The notes under the pieces: model-generated
Told to the model about the DNA's origin: nothing
What the model saw: the letters and a program-made list of their open reading frames with translations, nothing else
Databases searched by the model: none
Part shown: positions 7,103-13,989 of the stretch, piece by piece
How positions within the stretch are numbered: the first letter of the stretch is position 1
Layout of the letters: every line of letters starts with the position of its first letter
Source: an uncultured Phocaeicola sp.
Lineage (GTDB): Bacteria > Bacteroidota > Bacteroidia > Bacteroidales > Bacteroidaceae
Length of the DNA: 13,997 nucleotides
NCBI GenBank assembly: GCA_948956705.1
Contig: CARCZS010000042.1
Coordinates: forward strand, 1-13,997
Direction of reading: 5' to 3'
Translations under genes and position numbers: made by a program

Positions 7103-9295
7103 TTATTTCATCTTATACACCAAAGTTCCACCCTTCAAAATATCTTCATGCGAGATATAATTCTTTGTATAGGGTTCACCGTTCAGTGTGATGCTGTCAA
7201 TGTACTTGTGTTCCTTTGACAATCCTTCGGCAATGATCGTGAAAGTCTTTCCGTCGGCCAGATTCAAAACGATTTCAGGCAGCTGCGGAGCGCCGAAGAC
7301 ATAATTGCCACTTACCGGATCTACCGGATAGAACCCCATAGCCGAGAACATATACCATGCTGACATCTGTCCGCAGTCGTCATTGCCACAGAGTCCGTCG
7401 GGTTCGGGACGATATTGCGTATCAAAGATTTCACGGATCAGTTCCTGGGTACGTTCGGGGCGGCCTGCCAACGTATATAAATAAGTAATGTGATGACTGG
7501 GTTCGTTGCCGTGTGCATATTGACCGATCAAGCCGGTAACATCTGCCTGGGTGGTTTCCAGTTTCAAGGTGAACAAAGAATCCAATTTGTTTAAGAATGC
7601 CTGTTCTCCGCCGAATAACTCAATAAGCCCCGGCACATCATGTTGCACATGCCAGGTGTACTGCCATGCATTCCCTTCGGTATAGTCTCCACCGGTACTT
7701 TCCATGTGGGCAACCTGACTAGGGTTGAAGGGAGATTTCCAACTTCCGTCAGCATTACGGGGACGCATGAACTGCGTTTCTTTATCAAACAGGTTCTTAT
7801 AAAAATCGGCACGTTTGGCAAAATAAGCGGCATCTTCCTCTTTACCCATACGTTGGGCCATATCGGCTGCGGCATAATCGTCATATACCGATTCCAGTGT
7901 GGAGGATACTGATTCTGTCTTAATCAAGTCTGTAGGGAAATAACCGTATTTCATATAAGTTTCCCAATCGGATTTCAGTTTATGAGATACGGTCTGGGTA
8001 TTTTTGATAGCATTGAAGGCACGTTCGGCGTCAAAACCCCGGAACCCTTTGCGGTACGCTTCGGCGATAACTGAAACACCGTGGTTGCCAATCATGGTAT
8101 ATGTCTCTTTTCCCCAAAGTCCCCAGATAGGCAGGAAGCCCTGTACTTCAGCCTGTTCTACCAATGAATTGACGAATCCGTCTACTTTTTCAGGAACCAT
8201 TAAGGTGTAAAACGGATGGGCGGCACGATAAGTGTCCCATAAGGAGAAAGTGGAATAAAAAGCTCCGTTACCGGCTTTAACGATGGAATCGGCTGCATTA
8301 CGGTACCATCCGTCTACGTCCGAGATTTGGTTGGGCTGTATCAGGGCATGGTAGAAGCTGGTATAGAAGTTGGTCTTCTCGTCATCCGTACCGGTTACTT
8401 CAATGCGGCTCAGATAATTGTTCCATTCGTTGTGGGCTGCTTGCTTCACTCCTTCAAAATTCCAGTCGGCTATTTCCGCTTCCATATTCTTCTTGGCTCC
8501 ATCCACGCCGGTGGTGGACATGGCTACTTTCATCAGCAGTTCCTCTCCCGGCTTCATGTCAAAAGTAGCGATGATGCGTTTCCCTTTTTCAGTTTCGGCC
8601 ATGGGCAGATACAGGGTATCTATGACGGGACGATTGAACTTCATAACAAAAAAGTAATCCTGGTTCACCCATACGCTGTTGCGTACATGTCCGGTCAAGG
8701 TTTGTGCATCTTCCCAATTGGTTTCGCAACTTTGTACTTGCGAATGGTATTGGTTTTCGTTCCACGCAGGTCCGTGCTGAAGGTCAATCAATACAGATGC
8801 CGAGTCGGCGTTATGATAGGTATAACGGTGCAGGGCGGCATGGGGAGAGGCGGTCAGTTCGGCCTTCACGCCGGGGTCGGTCAGCTCTACGGTGTAGTAT
8901 CCGGGAGTCGCTGCTTCCTTGTCTTTGGGGAAGTGGCTGCGATAAGCGTCCCAGGCACGGGTGCGTGTTCCGGTAACCGGCATCACCAGGATGTCTCCCA
9001 GGTCCATACACCCTGTTCCATTAAGGTGTGTCTGGGTAAATCCCCATATCAGGGAGTCGGTGTACACATATTCCGAGCAATATCTCCAGCCGACAGCTCC
9101 GGTTACGGGGCTTGTCTGGATCATGCCGAAAGGACGGCAGGCACCGGGAAAGGTATGTCCGTTGTCTGCTGCTCCGATGAACGTGTTAACATACTGCGTG
9201 TAGTCAGTTTCGCCTGTCTTCTGCTGTGTTGTGGAACAGCCGAAGAGCGAGCCTGCCAATACAAATGCGCAAAGGATAGAATTGGTTTTCTTCAT
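7103..9295 (-). CDS. GH92 alpha-mannosidase lipoprotein
   Basis: Family GH92 enzymes are calcium-dependent, inverting exo-alpha-mannosidases that trim mannose from N-glycans and mannans. The 730-aa product has a lipoprotein leader (MKKTNSILCAFVLAGSLFGC, Cys20). The N-terminal beta domain starts with YVNTFIGAADNGHTFPGACR (residues 35-54) and contains FTQTHLNGTGCMDLGDI (86-102). The (alpha/alpha)6 domain carries SLWDTYR (351-357), EGNAWQY (540-546; Glu540 is the probable catalytic acid), HGNEPSHH (595-602) and GNDDCGQMSAWY (637-648; the Asp residues are candidate base). All core motifs are intact and the length is normal. No acidic surface-export signal follows Cys20, so a periplasmic location is possible. 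It is convergent with the sus operon and appears to have its own promoter. The linkage is uncertain: Asn597-Glu598 stands where I recall His-Glu in alpha-1,2 enzymes. Confidence 0.95.
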   Translation of the reverse strand: MKKTNSILCAFVLAGSLFGCSTTQQKTGETDYTQYVNTFIGAADNGHTFPGACRPFGMIQTSPVTGAVGWRYCSEYVYTDSLIWGFTQTHLNGTGCMDLGDILVMPVTGTRTRAWDAYRSHFPKDKEAATPGYYTVELTDPGVKAELTASPHAALHRYTYHNADSASVLIDLQHGPAWNENQYHSQVQSCETNWEDAQTLTGHVRNSVWVNQDYFFVMKFNRPVIDTLYLPMAETEKGKRIIATFDMKPGEELLMKVAMSTTGVDGAKKNMEAEIADWNFEGVKQAAHNEWNNYLSRIEVTGTDDEKTNFYTSFYHALIQPNQISDVDGWYRNAADSIVKAGNGAFYSTFSLWDTYRAAHPFYTLMVPEKVDGFVNSLVEQAEVQGFLPIWGLWGKETYTMIGNHGVSVIAEAYRKGFRGFDAERAFNAIKNTQTVSHKLKSDWETYMKYGYFPTDLIKTESVSSTLESVYDDYAAADMAQRMGKEEDAAYFAKRADFYKNLFDKETQFMRPRNADGSWKSPFNPSQVAHMESTGGDYTEGNAWQYTWHVQHDVPGLIELFGGEQAFLNKLDSLFTLKLETTQADVTGLIGQYAHGNEPSHHITYLYTLAGRPERTQELIREIFDTQYRPEPDGLCGNDDCGQMSAWYMFSAMGFYPVDPVSGNYVFGAPQLPEIVLNLADGKTFTIIAEGLSKEHKYIDSITLNGEPYTKNYISHEDILKGGTLVYKMK

Positions 9296-9322
9296 AGATT
9301 CGCAATTAATAAATATTTTGCG

Positions 9323-9330
9323 TAAAGATA
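9323..9330 (-). promoter_or_regulatory. Probable GH92 promoter, -7 box
   Basis: On the - strand this reads TATCTTTA, one base off the Bacteroides -7 consensus TAnnTTTG, 27 nt before the GH92 ATG. A TTG lies 23 nt further upstream as a possible -33 element, slightly further than usual. Confidence 0.4.
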
Positions 9331-9396
9331 AAGAGTTTTCTGGAAAAATGGGTCAAGAAATCAAAACAAGAAACGAATTAATAAGAAGTAAATGAA

Positions 9397-9404
9397 TATC
9401 TTTG
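9397..9404 (+). promoter_or_regulatory. Perfect Bacteroides -7 box ahead of a small ORF
   Basis: TATCTTTG matches TAnnTTTG exactly and ends 23 nt before the ATG of the 24-codon ORF at 9428. I see no TTTG about 20 nt upstream, so the -33 half is missing or weak. A transcript from here would run antisense into the 3' end of the HAD phosphatase gene. Confidence 0.5.
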
Positions 9405-9427
9405 CATCTCTTAAATTAATAAACGAC

Positions 9428-9502
9428 ATGAAAAACCTTAGTTTGGGATCTCTCATGAGGATACTCTCTGCATTCATTTTCCTTTTATCGAATCTTCTTT
9501 AG
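9428..9502 (+). CDS. Possible 24-residue hydrophobic small protein
   Basis: This is a short ATG-to-TAG frame, reading MKNLSLGSLMRILSA then FIFLLSNLL. It has a basic N-terminal part and a run of about ten mostly hydrophobic residues, so it could be a single membrane segment or a truncated signal peptide. It lies about 24 nt after a perfect TAnnTTTG box, which gives a short leader of normal size. Its stop overlaps the stop of the convergent HAD gene by three bases. I recognise no family. It could be a real small membrane peptide, the relic start of a lost exported protein, or chance; the promoter position is the main reason to list it. Confidence 0.35.
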   Translation: MKNLSLGSLMRILSAFIFLLSNLL

Positions 9503-10281
9503 ATTAATCCGAAATGTTTCAACGCATTGGCTATTCCGTCTTCATCTACGGAGGTGGTCACATAGTCGGCCACAGCTTTTACATGAGGTTCGGCGTTTCC
9601 CATAGCTATCCCTGTGGCTACGTGTTTCAGCATGGGAATATCATTGCCGCCGTCACCGAAAGCCATGGTGTCTTTCAGGTCAATGTCAAAATATGCCAGC
9701 ACTTTGTCTATTCCCGTACTTTTACTGTTGCCCCGTGCAATGATGTCGGCAAACAATGGATACCAGCGCATTGGCTCGCAATGGGTCAGCACTTTGCCGA
9801 ATATATCTGTTTCTTTTTCCTCTTCGGCCGTAAAGTACCCCATTATTTGCAGGATGTCTTTTCCACGGGCTTCTTCTATGGAGGCGACAGGGGGAACAGG
9901 AATTTCAATCAGATCGGAAACAGCCTGTACTCTGTCATTCACCTCAGTGACGAACATTTCATTGCCGTATGCAAAAACGAAAGGTACCGGATGGCTCTGT
10001 TGGAAAGTGATAAGCCGTTCAATGTCTTCTTGCGGGATGCAACCTTTATAAATGGGCCGGTGGCCGGCGGTAAAGCAATAGCTTCCGTTTACGGTGATAT
10101 ACCCGTCAAACTCTAAGTCACCCAGGTTGTTTATTAAACATTGTGGGCGTCCGGTAGCAATAAAGATTTTAATGCTTTTATCACGGAGTGCCTTTAATGC
10201 TTCTTGGGTCGAAGCAGGAATCTTATGTGTTTTAAAAGAAACCAGTGTACCGTCAATATCGAAAAAAATAGCTTTAACCAT
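9499..10281 (-). CDS. Cof-type HAD-superfamily phosphatase
   Basis: This is a cytoplasmic Mg-dependent phosphatase of the HAD class IIB (Cof/YidA-like) group, of which many act on sugar phosphates or related metabolites; the exact substrate cannot be read from sequence. It has 260 aa, normal for the group. Motif I is FFDIDGTLV with Asp8 (nucleophile) and Asp10. Motif II is IFIATGRP with Thr43. Motif III is Lys187 in RGNSKSTGID. Motif IV is FGDGGNDIPML with Asp210 and Asp214. The C2-type cap lies between motifs II and III. All catalytic residues are present. It is transcribed divergently from proB and is a single-gene unit. No functional link to proline or arginine synthesis is evident. Confidence 0.93.
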   Translation of the reverse strand: MVKAIFFDIDGTLVSFKTHKIPASTQEALKALRDKSIKIFIATGRPQCLINNLGDLEFDGYITVNGSYCFTAGHRPIYKGCIPQEDIERLITFQQSHPVPFVFAYGNEMFVTEVNDRVQAVSDLIEIPVPPVASIEEARGKDILQIMGYFTAEEEKETDIFGKVLTHCEPMRWYPLFADIIARGNSKSTGIDKVLAYFDIDLKDTMAFGDGGNDIPMLKHVATGIAMGNAEPHVKAVADYVTTSVDEDGIANALKHFGLI

Positions 10282-10323
10282 ACGTTTACCTATTGAATAT
10301 TATCGTTATATATTTTCATTTTG

Positions 10324-10355
10324 CAAAGATGAGAATTAAAATACATGCACACAAA
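10324..10355 (-). promoter_or_regulatory. Promoter of the HAD phosphatase gene
   Basis: On the - strand, TTTG (10355-10352) is followed after 20 nt by CATCTTTG (10331-10324), a one-base variant of TAnnTTTG. That spacing fits the Bacteroides primary-sigma pattern. The -7 box lies 42 nt before the ATG. Confidence 0.5.
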
Positions 10356-10409
10356 TGCGATAAAGGTTAATTTTTGGCTTATTTGACTTTACAGATTGAT
10401 TTTAATATC

Positions 10410-10417
10410 TATATTTG
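10410..10417 (+). promoter_or_regulatory. Promoter of the proB-proA-argF' operon, -7 box
   Basis: TATATTTG is a perfect TAnnTTTG match ending 22 nt before the proB ATG. A TTTG at 10382-10385 is a possible -33 element, 24 nt upstream and so rather far. This box lies inside the reading frame that a TTG start at 10374 would give, which argues for the downstream ATG as the true proB start. Confidence 0.6.
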
Positions 10418-10439
10418 TGTTTCTAAAATAACAAGAGAA

Positions 10440-11522
10440 ATGGCAGTTCAGTTTACAAGAATAGCAGTAAAGATCGGTAGTAATGTGTTGGCGCGTAAAG
10501 ACGGTACGCTGGATGTGACGCGTATGTCGGCATTGGTAGACCAGGTGGCGGAATTGCGCAAAGCCGGGGTGGAAGTCATTCTGATTTCATCCGGGGCGGT
10601 AGCTTCGGGACGCAGCGAGATCAAGCCTTCCAAGAAATTGGATAGCGTGGAGCAAAGGCAGCTTTTCTCGGCGGTGGGCCAGGCAAAACTGATCAACCGG
10701 TACTATGAACTGTTTCGCGAACACGGCATCCCTGTGGGGCAGGTGCTGACTACGAAAGAAAGTTTCGGCACGCGCCGTCATTACCTGAACCAGCGCAACT
10801 GCATGATGGTGATGCTGGAGAACGGTGTCATACCTATCGTAAATGAGAATGATACCATTTCGGTCACTGAACTGATGTTTACAGACAATGACGAGCTTTC
10901 GGGAATGATCGCTTCCATGATGGATATGCAGGCGTTAATCATACTGAGCAATATTGACGGCATATACAATGGTTCTCCTTCTAACCCCGGTACGCAGGTG
11001 ATACGGGAGGTGGAGCAGGGAAAGGATCTTTCGGACTATATACAGACGGAGAAATCGGGATTCGGCCGGGGCGGCATGCTGACCAAGACTACCATTGCCC
11101 GCAAGGTGGCCGATGAGGGCATTACCGTCATTATAGCCAACGGCAAGAAAGACCATATTCTGGTCGATTTGCTGCAACATCCGGCAGAGACGGTTTGTAC
11201 GCGCTTTATTCCGGCAGAAGGCGGAGTATCCAGCGTGAAAAAGTGGATTGCCCATAGCGAAGGCTTTGCGAAAGGCGAGCTGCATTTGAACGAACAGGCC
11301 GTGAAAGTGTTGAAAGGACAGAAGGCGGTAAGCCTGCTTCCTGTGGGAGTGGTCCGCATAGAAGGGGAATTTGAAAAAGATGATATAGTGAAAATCATAG
11401 ACCACCGGGGCAGGCAGATAGGAGTGGGACGCATCGGATTCGATTCGGCAGAAGCGCGTGCATTGCAGGGGAAACATGGACAGAAACCTATGGTACACTA
11501 TGATTATTTGTATTTGGACTGA
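10440..11522 (+). CDS. proB: Glutamate 5-kinase
   Basis: ProB phosphorylates L-glutamate to gamma-glutamyl phosphate with ATP, the first and usually proline-inhibited step of proline synthesis. From the ATG at 10440 it has 360 aa, close to the 367 of the E. coli enzyme. The frame extends upstream to a TTG at 10374, but that part covers the promoter and lacks family similarity. The amino-acid-kinase domain covers residues about 4-255: VKIGSNVL with Lys11, ISSGAVASGR (49-58), IPIVNENDTIS (131-141), FTDNDELSGMIA (147-158) and GRGGMLTK (209-216). A PUA domain follows (about 277-355, ending HYDYLYLD). The gene starts about 16 nt from a predicted transcription start and is followed after 37 nt by proA. 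Nothing is missing or odd. Confidence 0.97.
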   Translation: MAVQFTRIAVKIGSNVLARKDGTLDVTRMSALVDQVAELRKAGVEVILISSGAVASGRSEIKPSKKLDSVEQRQLFSAVGQAKLINRYYELFREHGIPVGQVLTTKESFGTRRHYLNQRNCMMVMLENGVIPIVNENDTISVTELMFTDNDELSGMIASMMDMQALIILSNIDGIYNGSPSNPGTQVIREVEQGKDLSDYIQTEKSGFGRGGMLTKTTIARKVADEGITVIIANGKKDHILVDLLQHPAETVCTRFIPAEGGVSSVKKWIAHSEGFAKGELHLNEQAVKVLKGQKAVSLLPVGVVRIEGEFEKDDIVKIIDHRGRQIGVGRIGFDSAEARALQGKHGQKPMVHYDYLYLD

Positions 11523-11559
11523 TGCGGTGTGGTAATGATTTAGATAAAATGAAGTGACT

Positions 11560-12813
11560 ATGGAACAGATAAAAGATATTTTTAAACAGGTGCGGCAGGC
11601 AAAAGGATCTCTTGCTTTCTGCAAGGAGGAGATCATCAATGACACCTTGTATGCATTGGCCGACAGGGTGGAGGCTGCTACGGACCGGATTCTGGAAGAG
11701 AACGCCAAGGATCTGGCGGCGATGGATCCGTCGAATCCCAAATATGACCGTCTCAAACTGACGGCGGAACGTATTCACGCCATAGCCCAAGGCATACGGC
11801 AGGTAGCCACGCTGCCTTCTCCATCGGGAAGGATACTGAGCCAGACCGTGCGTCCCAATGGCATGAAGCTGACCAAGGTAAGTGTGCCTTTCGGGGTGAT
11901 AGGCATTATTTATGAAGCTCGTCCTAATGTGACTTTGGATGTGTTTGCACTTTGTTTCAAATCCGGCAACGCCTGTATATTAAAGGGGGGGAGCGATGCC
12001 GATTTCTCCAACCGTATCCTGGTGGAGATTATCCGGAATACCTTGCTGGATGTAGCCCACTTGTCTCCTTATCTGGTGGCATTGTTGCCGGCAGGACATG
12101 ATTCGGCCGACGCGCTGCTCCATGCCCGCGGCTATGTGGATCTGATTATCCCCCGCGGCGGCAAGGGGCTGATAGACTATGTGCGGCAGAACGCCACGAT
12201 TCCCGTTATCGAGACAGGAGCCGGTGTGTGTCACGTTTATTTTGACAAGGAGGGTGATGTGGCGAAAGGAGCCGCCATTATCCGCAACGCCAAGACACGC
12301 CGTGTCAGCGTGTGCAATGCCTTGGACTGTCTGATTATAGATGTGAACCGGCTGACCGACCTTTCCACTCTTTGTAGCGGCTTGCAGCAGGACAACGTGG
12401 AAATCTATGCCGATGACTTGTGTTACAATTATCTGAAGACTTCTTACCCTTCCCACTTGCTGAAACATGCTTCTACGGATACTTTCGGAACAGAGTTTCT
12501 GGACTACAAAATGGCAGTGACGGCGACTATGACCATACAGGCGGCTGTGGCCCACATTTCTATCTATGGTTCGGGACATAGTGAATGTATTGTGACGGAG
12601 AATGACCGGGCGGCCGATTATTTTATGAAAATGGTGGATGCGGCTTGTGTCTATGTGAATGTGCCTACTTCGTTCACCGATGGAGGTGAGTTCGGACTGG
12701 GAGCGGAAATAGGTATCAGCACGCAGAAGCTCCACGCCCGTGGTCCGATGGGACTGGAGGAACTGAACACATACAAGTGGATTATTCAGGGGGATGGACA
12801 AATAAGACAATAA
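11560..12813 (+). CDS. proA: Glutamate-5-semialdehyde dehydrogenase (gamma-glutamyl phosphate reductase)
   Basis: ProA reduces gamma-glutamyl phosphate to glutamate-5-semialdehyde with NADPH, taking the unstable product of ProB. I chose the ATG at 11560 ([10 protein letters not shown]) over the GTG at 11554; it gives 417 aa, the same as E. coli ProA. Motifs are [17 protein letters not shown] (109-125), LKGGSDA (141-147), [10 protein letters not shown] (196-205), [12 protein letters not shown] (218-229) and the catalytic-cysteine segment [11 protein letters not shown] with Cys252. The C-terminus, [20 protein letters not shown], is the usual aldehyde-dehydrogenase ending. A seven-G run at 11985-11991 encodes Lys-Gly-Gly-Ser and is in frame. 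It lies 37 nt after proB and 19 nt before argF', in one operon. Confidence 0.97.
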   Translation: MEQIKDIFKQVRQAKGSLAFCKEEIINDTLYALADRVEAATDRILEENAKDLAAMDPSNPKYDRLKLTAERIHAIAQGIRQVATLPSPSGRILSQTVRPNGMKLTKVSVPFGVIGIIYEARPNVTLDVFALCFKSGNACILKGGSDADFSNRILVEIIRNTLLDVAHLSPYLVALLPAGHDSADALLHARGYVDLIIPRGGKGLIDYVRQNATIPVIETGAGVCHVYFDKEGDVAKGAAIIRNAKTRRVSVCNALDCLIIDVNRLTDLSTLCSGLQQDNVEIYADDLCYNYLKTSYPSHLLKHASTDTFGTEFLDYKMAVTATMTIQAAVAHISIYGSGHSECIVTENDRAADYFMKMVDAACVYVNVPTSFTDGGEFGLGAEIGISTQKLHARGPMGLEELNTYKWIIQGDGQIRQ

Positions 12814-12832
12814 TACTATAAATGAAAAAATT

Positions 12833-13798
12833 ATGAGATACTTTACAAACGTACACGATTTGGGCGACTTGAAGAGTGCCCTTGCCGAAGCTTTCGAAAT
12901 CAAGAAAGACCGCTACAAATATGAAACCCTGGGAAAGCATAAGACTTGTCTGCTGATTTTCTTCAACAACAGTCTGCGTACCCGTTTGAGCACCCAGAAG
13001 GCAGCCCGTAACTTGGGCATGGATGTGATTGTGCTCGATGTGAATCAAGGTGCATGGAAGCTGGAGACCGAGCGCGGTGTCATTATGGATGGCGACAAGA
13101 GTGAACATTTACTGGAGGCTATTCCGGTGATGGCTTCTTATTGTGATATCATCGGTGTGCGTTCGTTCGCTCATTTTGAGAACCGCGAGGATGATTATAC
13201 CGAAAAGATTCTGAATCAGTTCATCAAGTATTCCGGCAAGCCTGTATTCTCCATGGAAGCCGCTACCGGTCATCCGTTGCAGGCTTTCGCCGACCTGATT
13301 ACTATCGAGGAGTATAAGAAGAAAGACCGTCCCAAGGTGGTCTTGACTTGGGCGCCGCATCCGCGTGCATTGCCTCAGGCCGTTCCCAACTCGTTTGCCG
13401 ACTGGATGAACGAGGCCGATGTGGATTTTGTCATCACTCATCCCGAAGGCTATGAGCTGGACCCGAAGTTTGTCCGTGGCGCGAAGGTGGAATACAACCA
13501 GATGAAAGCCTTTGAAGGGGCTGACTTTATCTATGCCAAGAACTGGGCATGTCCCGGTGTCACCCGTCCTGCCGACTATGGAAAGATCCTGAGCAAGGAT
13601 ATGAACTGGACGGTAGATGCGGCGCACATGGCAGTGACAAACGATGCTTTCTTTATGCATTGTCTGCCGGTGAGAAGAAACATGATTGTGACCGATGAGG
13701 TGATTGAAGCGCCTACTTCGTTGGTTATTCCTGAAGCGGCCAACCGGGAAATTTCTGCTACAGTTGTTTTAAAAAGAATGCTGGAAGGGTTGGAATAA
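12833..13798 (+). CDS. argF': N-succinylornithine carbamoyltransferase
   Basis: This enzyme transfers the carbamoyl group from carbamoyl phosphate to N-succinyl-L-ornithine, a step in arginine synthesis peculiar to Bacteroidetes, and closely resembles the B. fragilis enzyme as I remember it (about 318 aa; here 321). The carbamoyl-phosphate site reads FFNNSLRTRLST (43-54), with Arg110 in IIGVRSF, His147 and Gln150 in GHPLQ. HCLPVRRN (276-283) is the transcarbamylase C-terminal motif. The residue known to set acyl specificity (Pro90 in B. fragilis, Glu92 in the X. campestris N-acetylornithine enzyme) is Ser90 here, in MDGDKSEHLLEAIP. Published swaps of that Glu to Ser gave succinylornithine activity, so the succinyl call stands. 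It is the last gene of the proB-proA unit, which ties the two glutamate-derived amino-acid pathways together. Confidence 0.93.
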   Translation: MRYFTNVHDLGDLKSALAEAFEIKKDRYKYETLGKHKTCLLIFFNNSLRTRLSTQKAARNLGMDVIVLDVNQGAWKLETERGVIMDGDKSEHLLEAIPVMASYCDIIGVRSFAHFENREDDYTEKILNQFIKYSGKPVFSMEAATGHPLQAFADLITIEEYKKKDRPKVVLTWAPHPRALPQAVPNSFADWMNEADVDFVITHPEGYELDPKFVRGAKVEYNQMKAFEGADFIYAKNWACPGVTRPADYGKILSKDMNWTVDAAHMAVTNDAFFMHCLPVRRNMIVTDEVIEAPTSLVIPEAANREISATVVLKRMLEGLE

Positions 13799-13832
13799 CC
13801 GGCAGTCGGAATGACGTATTCTTCCTTTTCAA

Positions 13833-13928
13833 TTTATCGTTTCACCTTAGTGATGAAACCGTATCACCCATGTGATGAAAATTGATCACCTTAGTGATAA
13901 AACTTCATCACTAAGGTGAAACGGTAAA
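13833..13928. repeat. Long inverted repeat enclosing the dyad array
   Basis: The 25-nt arms at 13833-13857 and 13904-13928 are complementary except for one T-G wobble, with 20 bp perfect in the inner part. The 46-nt loop contains dyads two and three. Dyad three can instead pair with dyad four (13886-13898 with 13907-13919, 13 bp, 8-nt loop), so two exclusive RNA folds exist. No T tract follows directly, so simple intrinsic termination of argF' is not clear. A seven-T run occurs only at 13965-13971. Confidence 0.75.
13842..13919. repeat. Four TCAC-N4-GTGA dyads at an exact 22-bp period
   Basis: Copies start at 13842 (TCACCTTAGTGA), 13864 (TCACCCATGTGA), 13886 (TCACCTTAGTGA) and 13908 (TCACTAAGGTGA); each start is 22 bp after the last. 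The first three are direct repeats that also share TGATRAAA after the dyad. The fourth has its core inverted (TAAG for CTTA). The spacing, about two helical turns, would place all four sites on one face of the DNA. It lies between argF' and a promoter-like box at the window edge. It may be an operator array or an intergenic repeat of the Bacteroidales type; the data here do not decide. Confidence 0.85.
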
Positions 13929-13989
13929 CAGAAAAGGGCAGCGGTAAGCATTCGGCCTCGTGCGTGTTTTTTTCCCCTCTTTTCCTTCC

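Noticed and set aside
8327..9325. 332-codon open frame on the + strand
   Set aside because: It lies opposite the GH92 gene, whose motifs and length are fully family-like; the frame has no recognisable domain and is a by-product of GH92 codon use.
10374..10439. TTG-initiated N-terminal extension of ProB
   Set aside because: It overlaps the perfect TAnnTTTG promoter box, and ProB similarity begins at the ATG at 10440.
11554..11559. GTG start two codons before the proA ATG
   Set aside because: The ATG gives exactly the usual 417-residue ProA, and GTG starts are less common.
10935..11756. 273-codon open frame on the - strand
   Set aside because: It is antisense to proB and proA with no domain content and no promoter.
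11980..12903. 307-codon open frame on the - strand
   Set aside because: It is antisense to proA and the start of argF', both firmly identified; its His/Arg-rich composition is typical of an antisense shadow.
13842..13919. CRISPR array
   Set aside because: The period is only 22 bp with no unique spacers of normal length, the fourth unit is inverted, and no cas genes are present.
13921..13971. Intrinsic terminator ending in the seven-T run
   Set aside because: I could not find a convincing GC-rich stem immediately before the T run; only scattered short pairings are possible.
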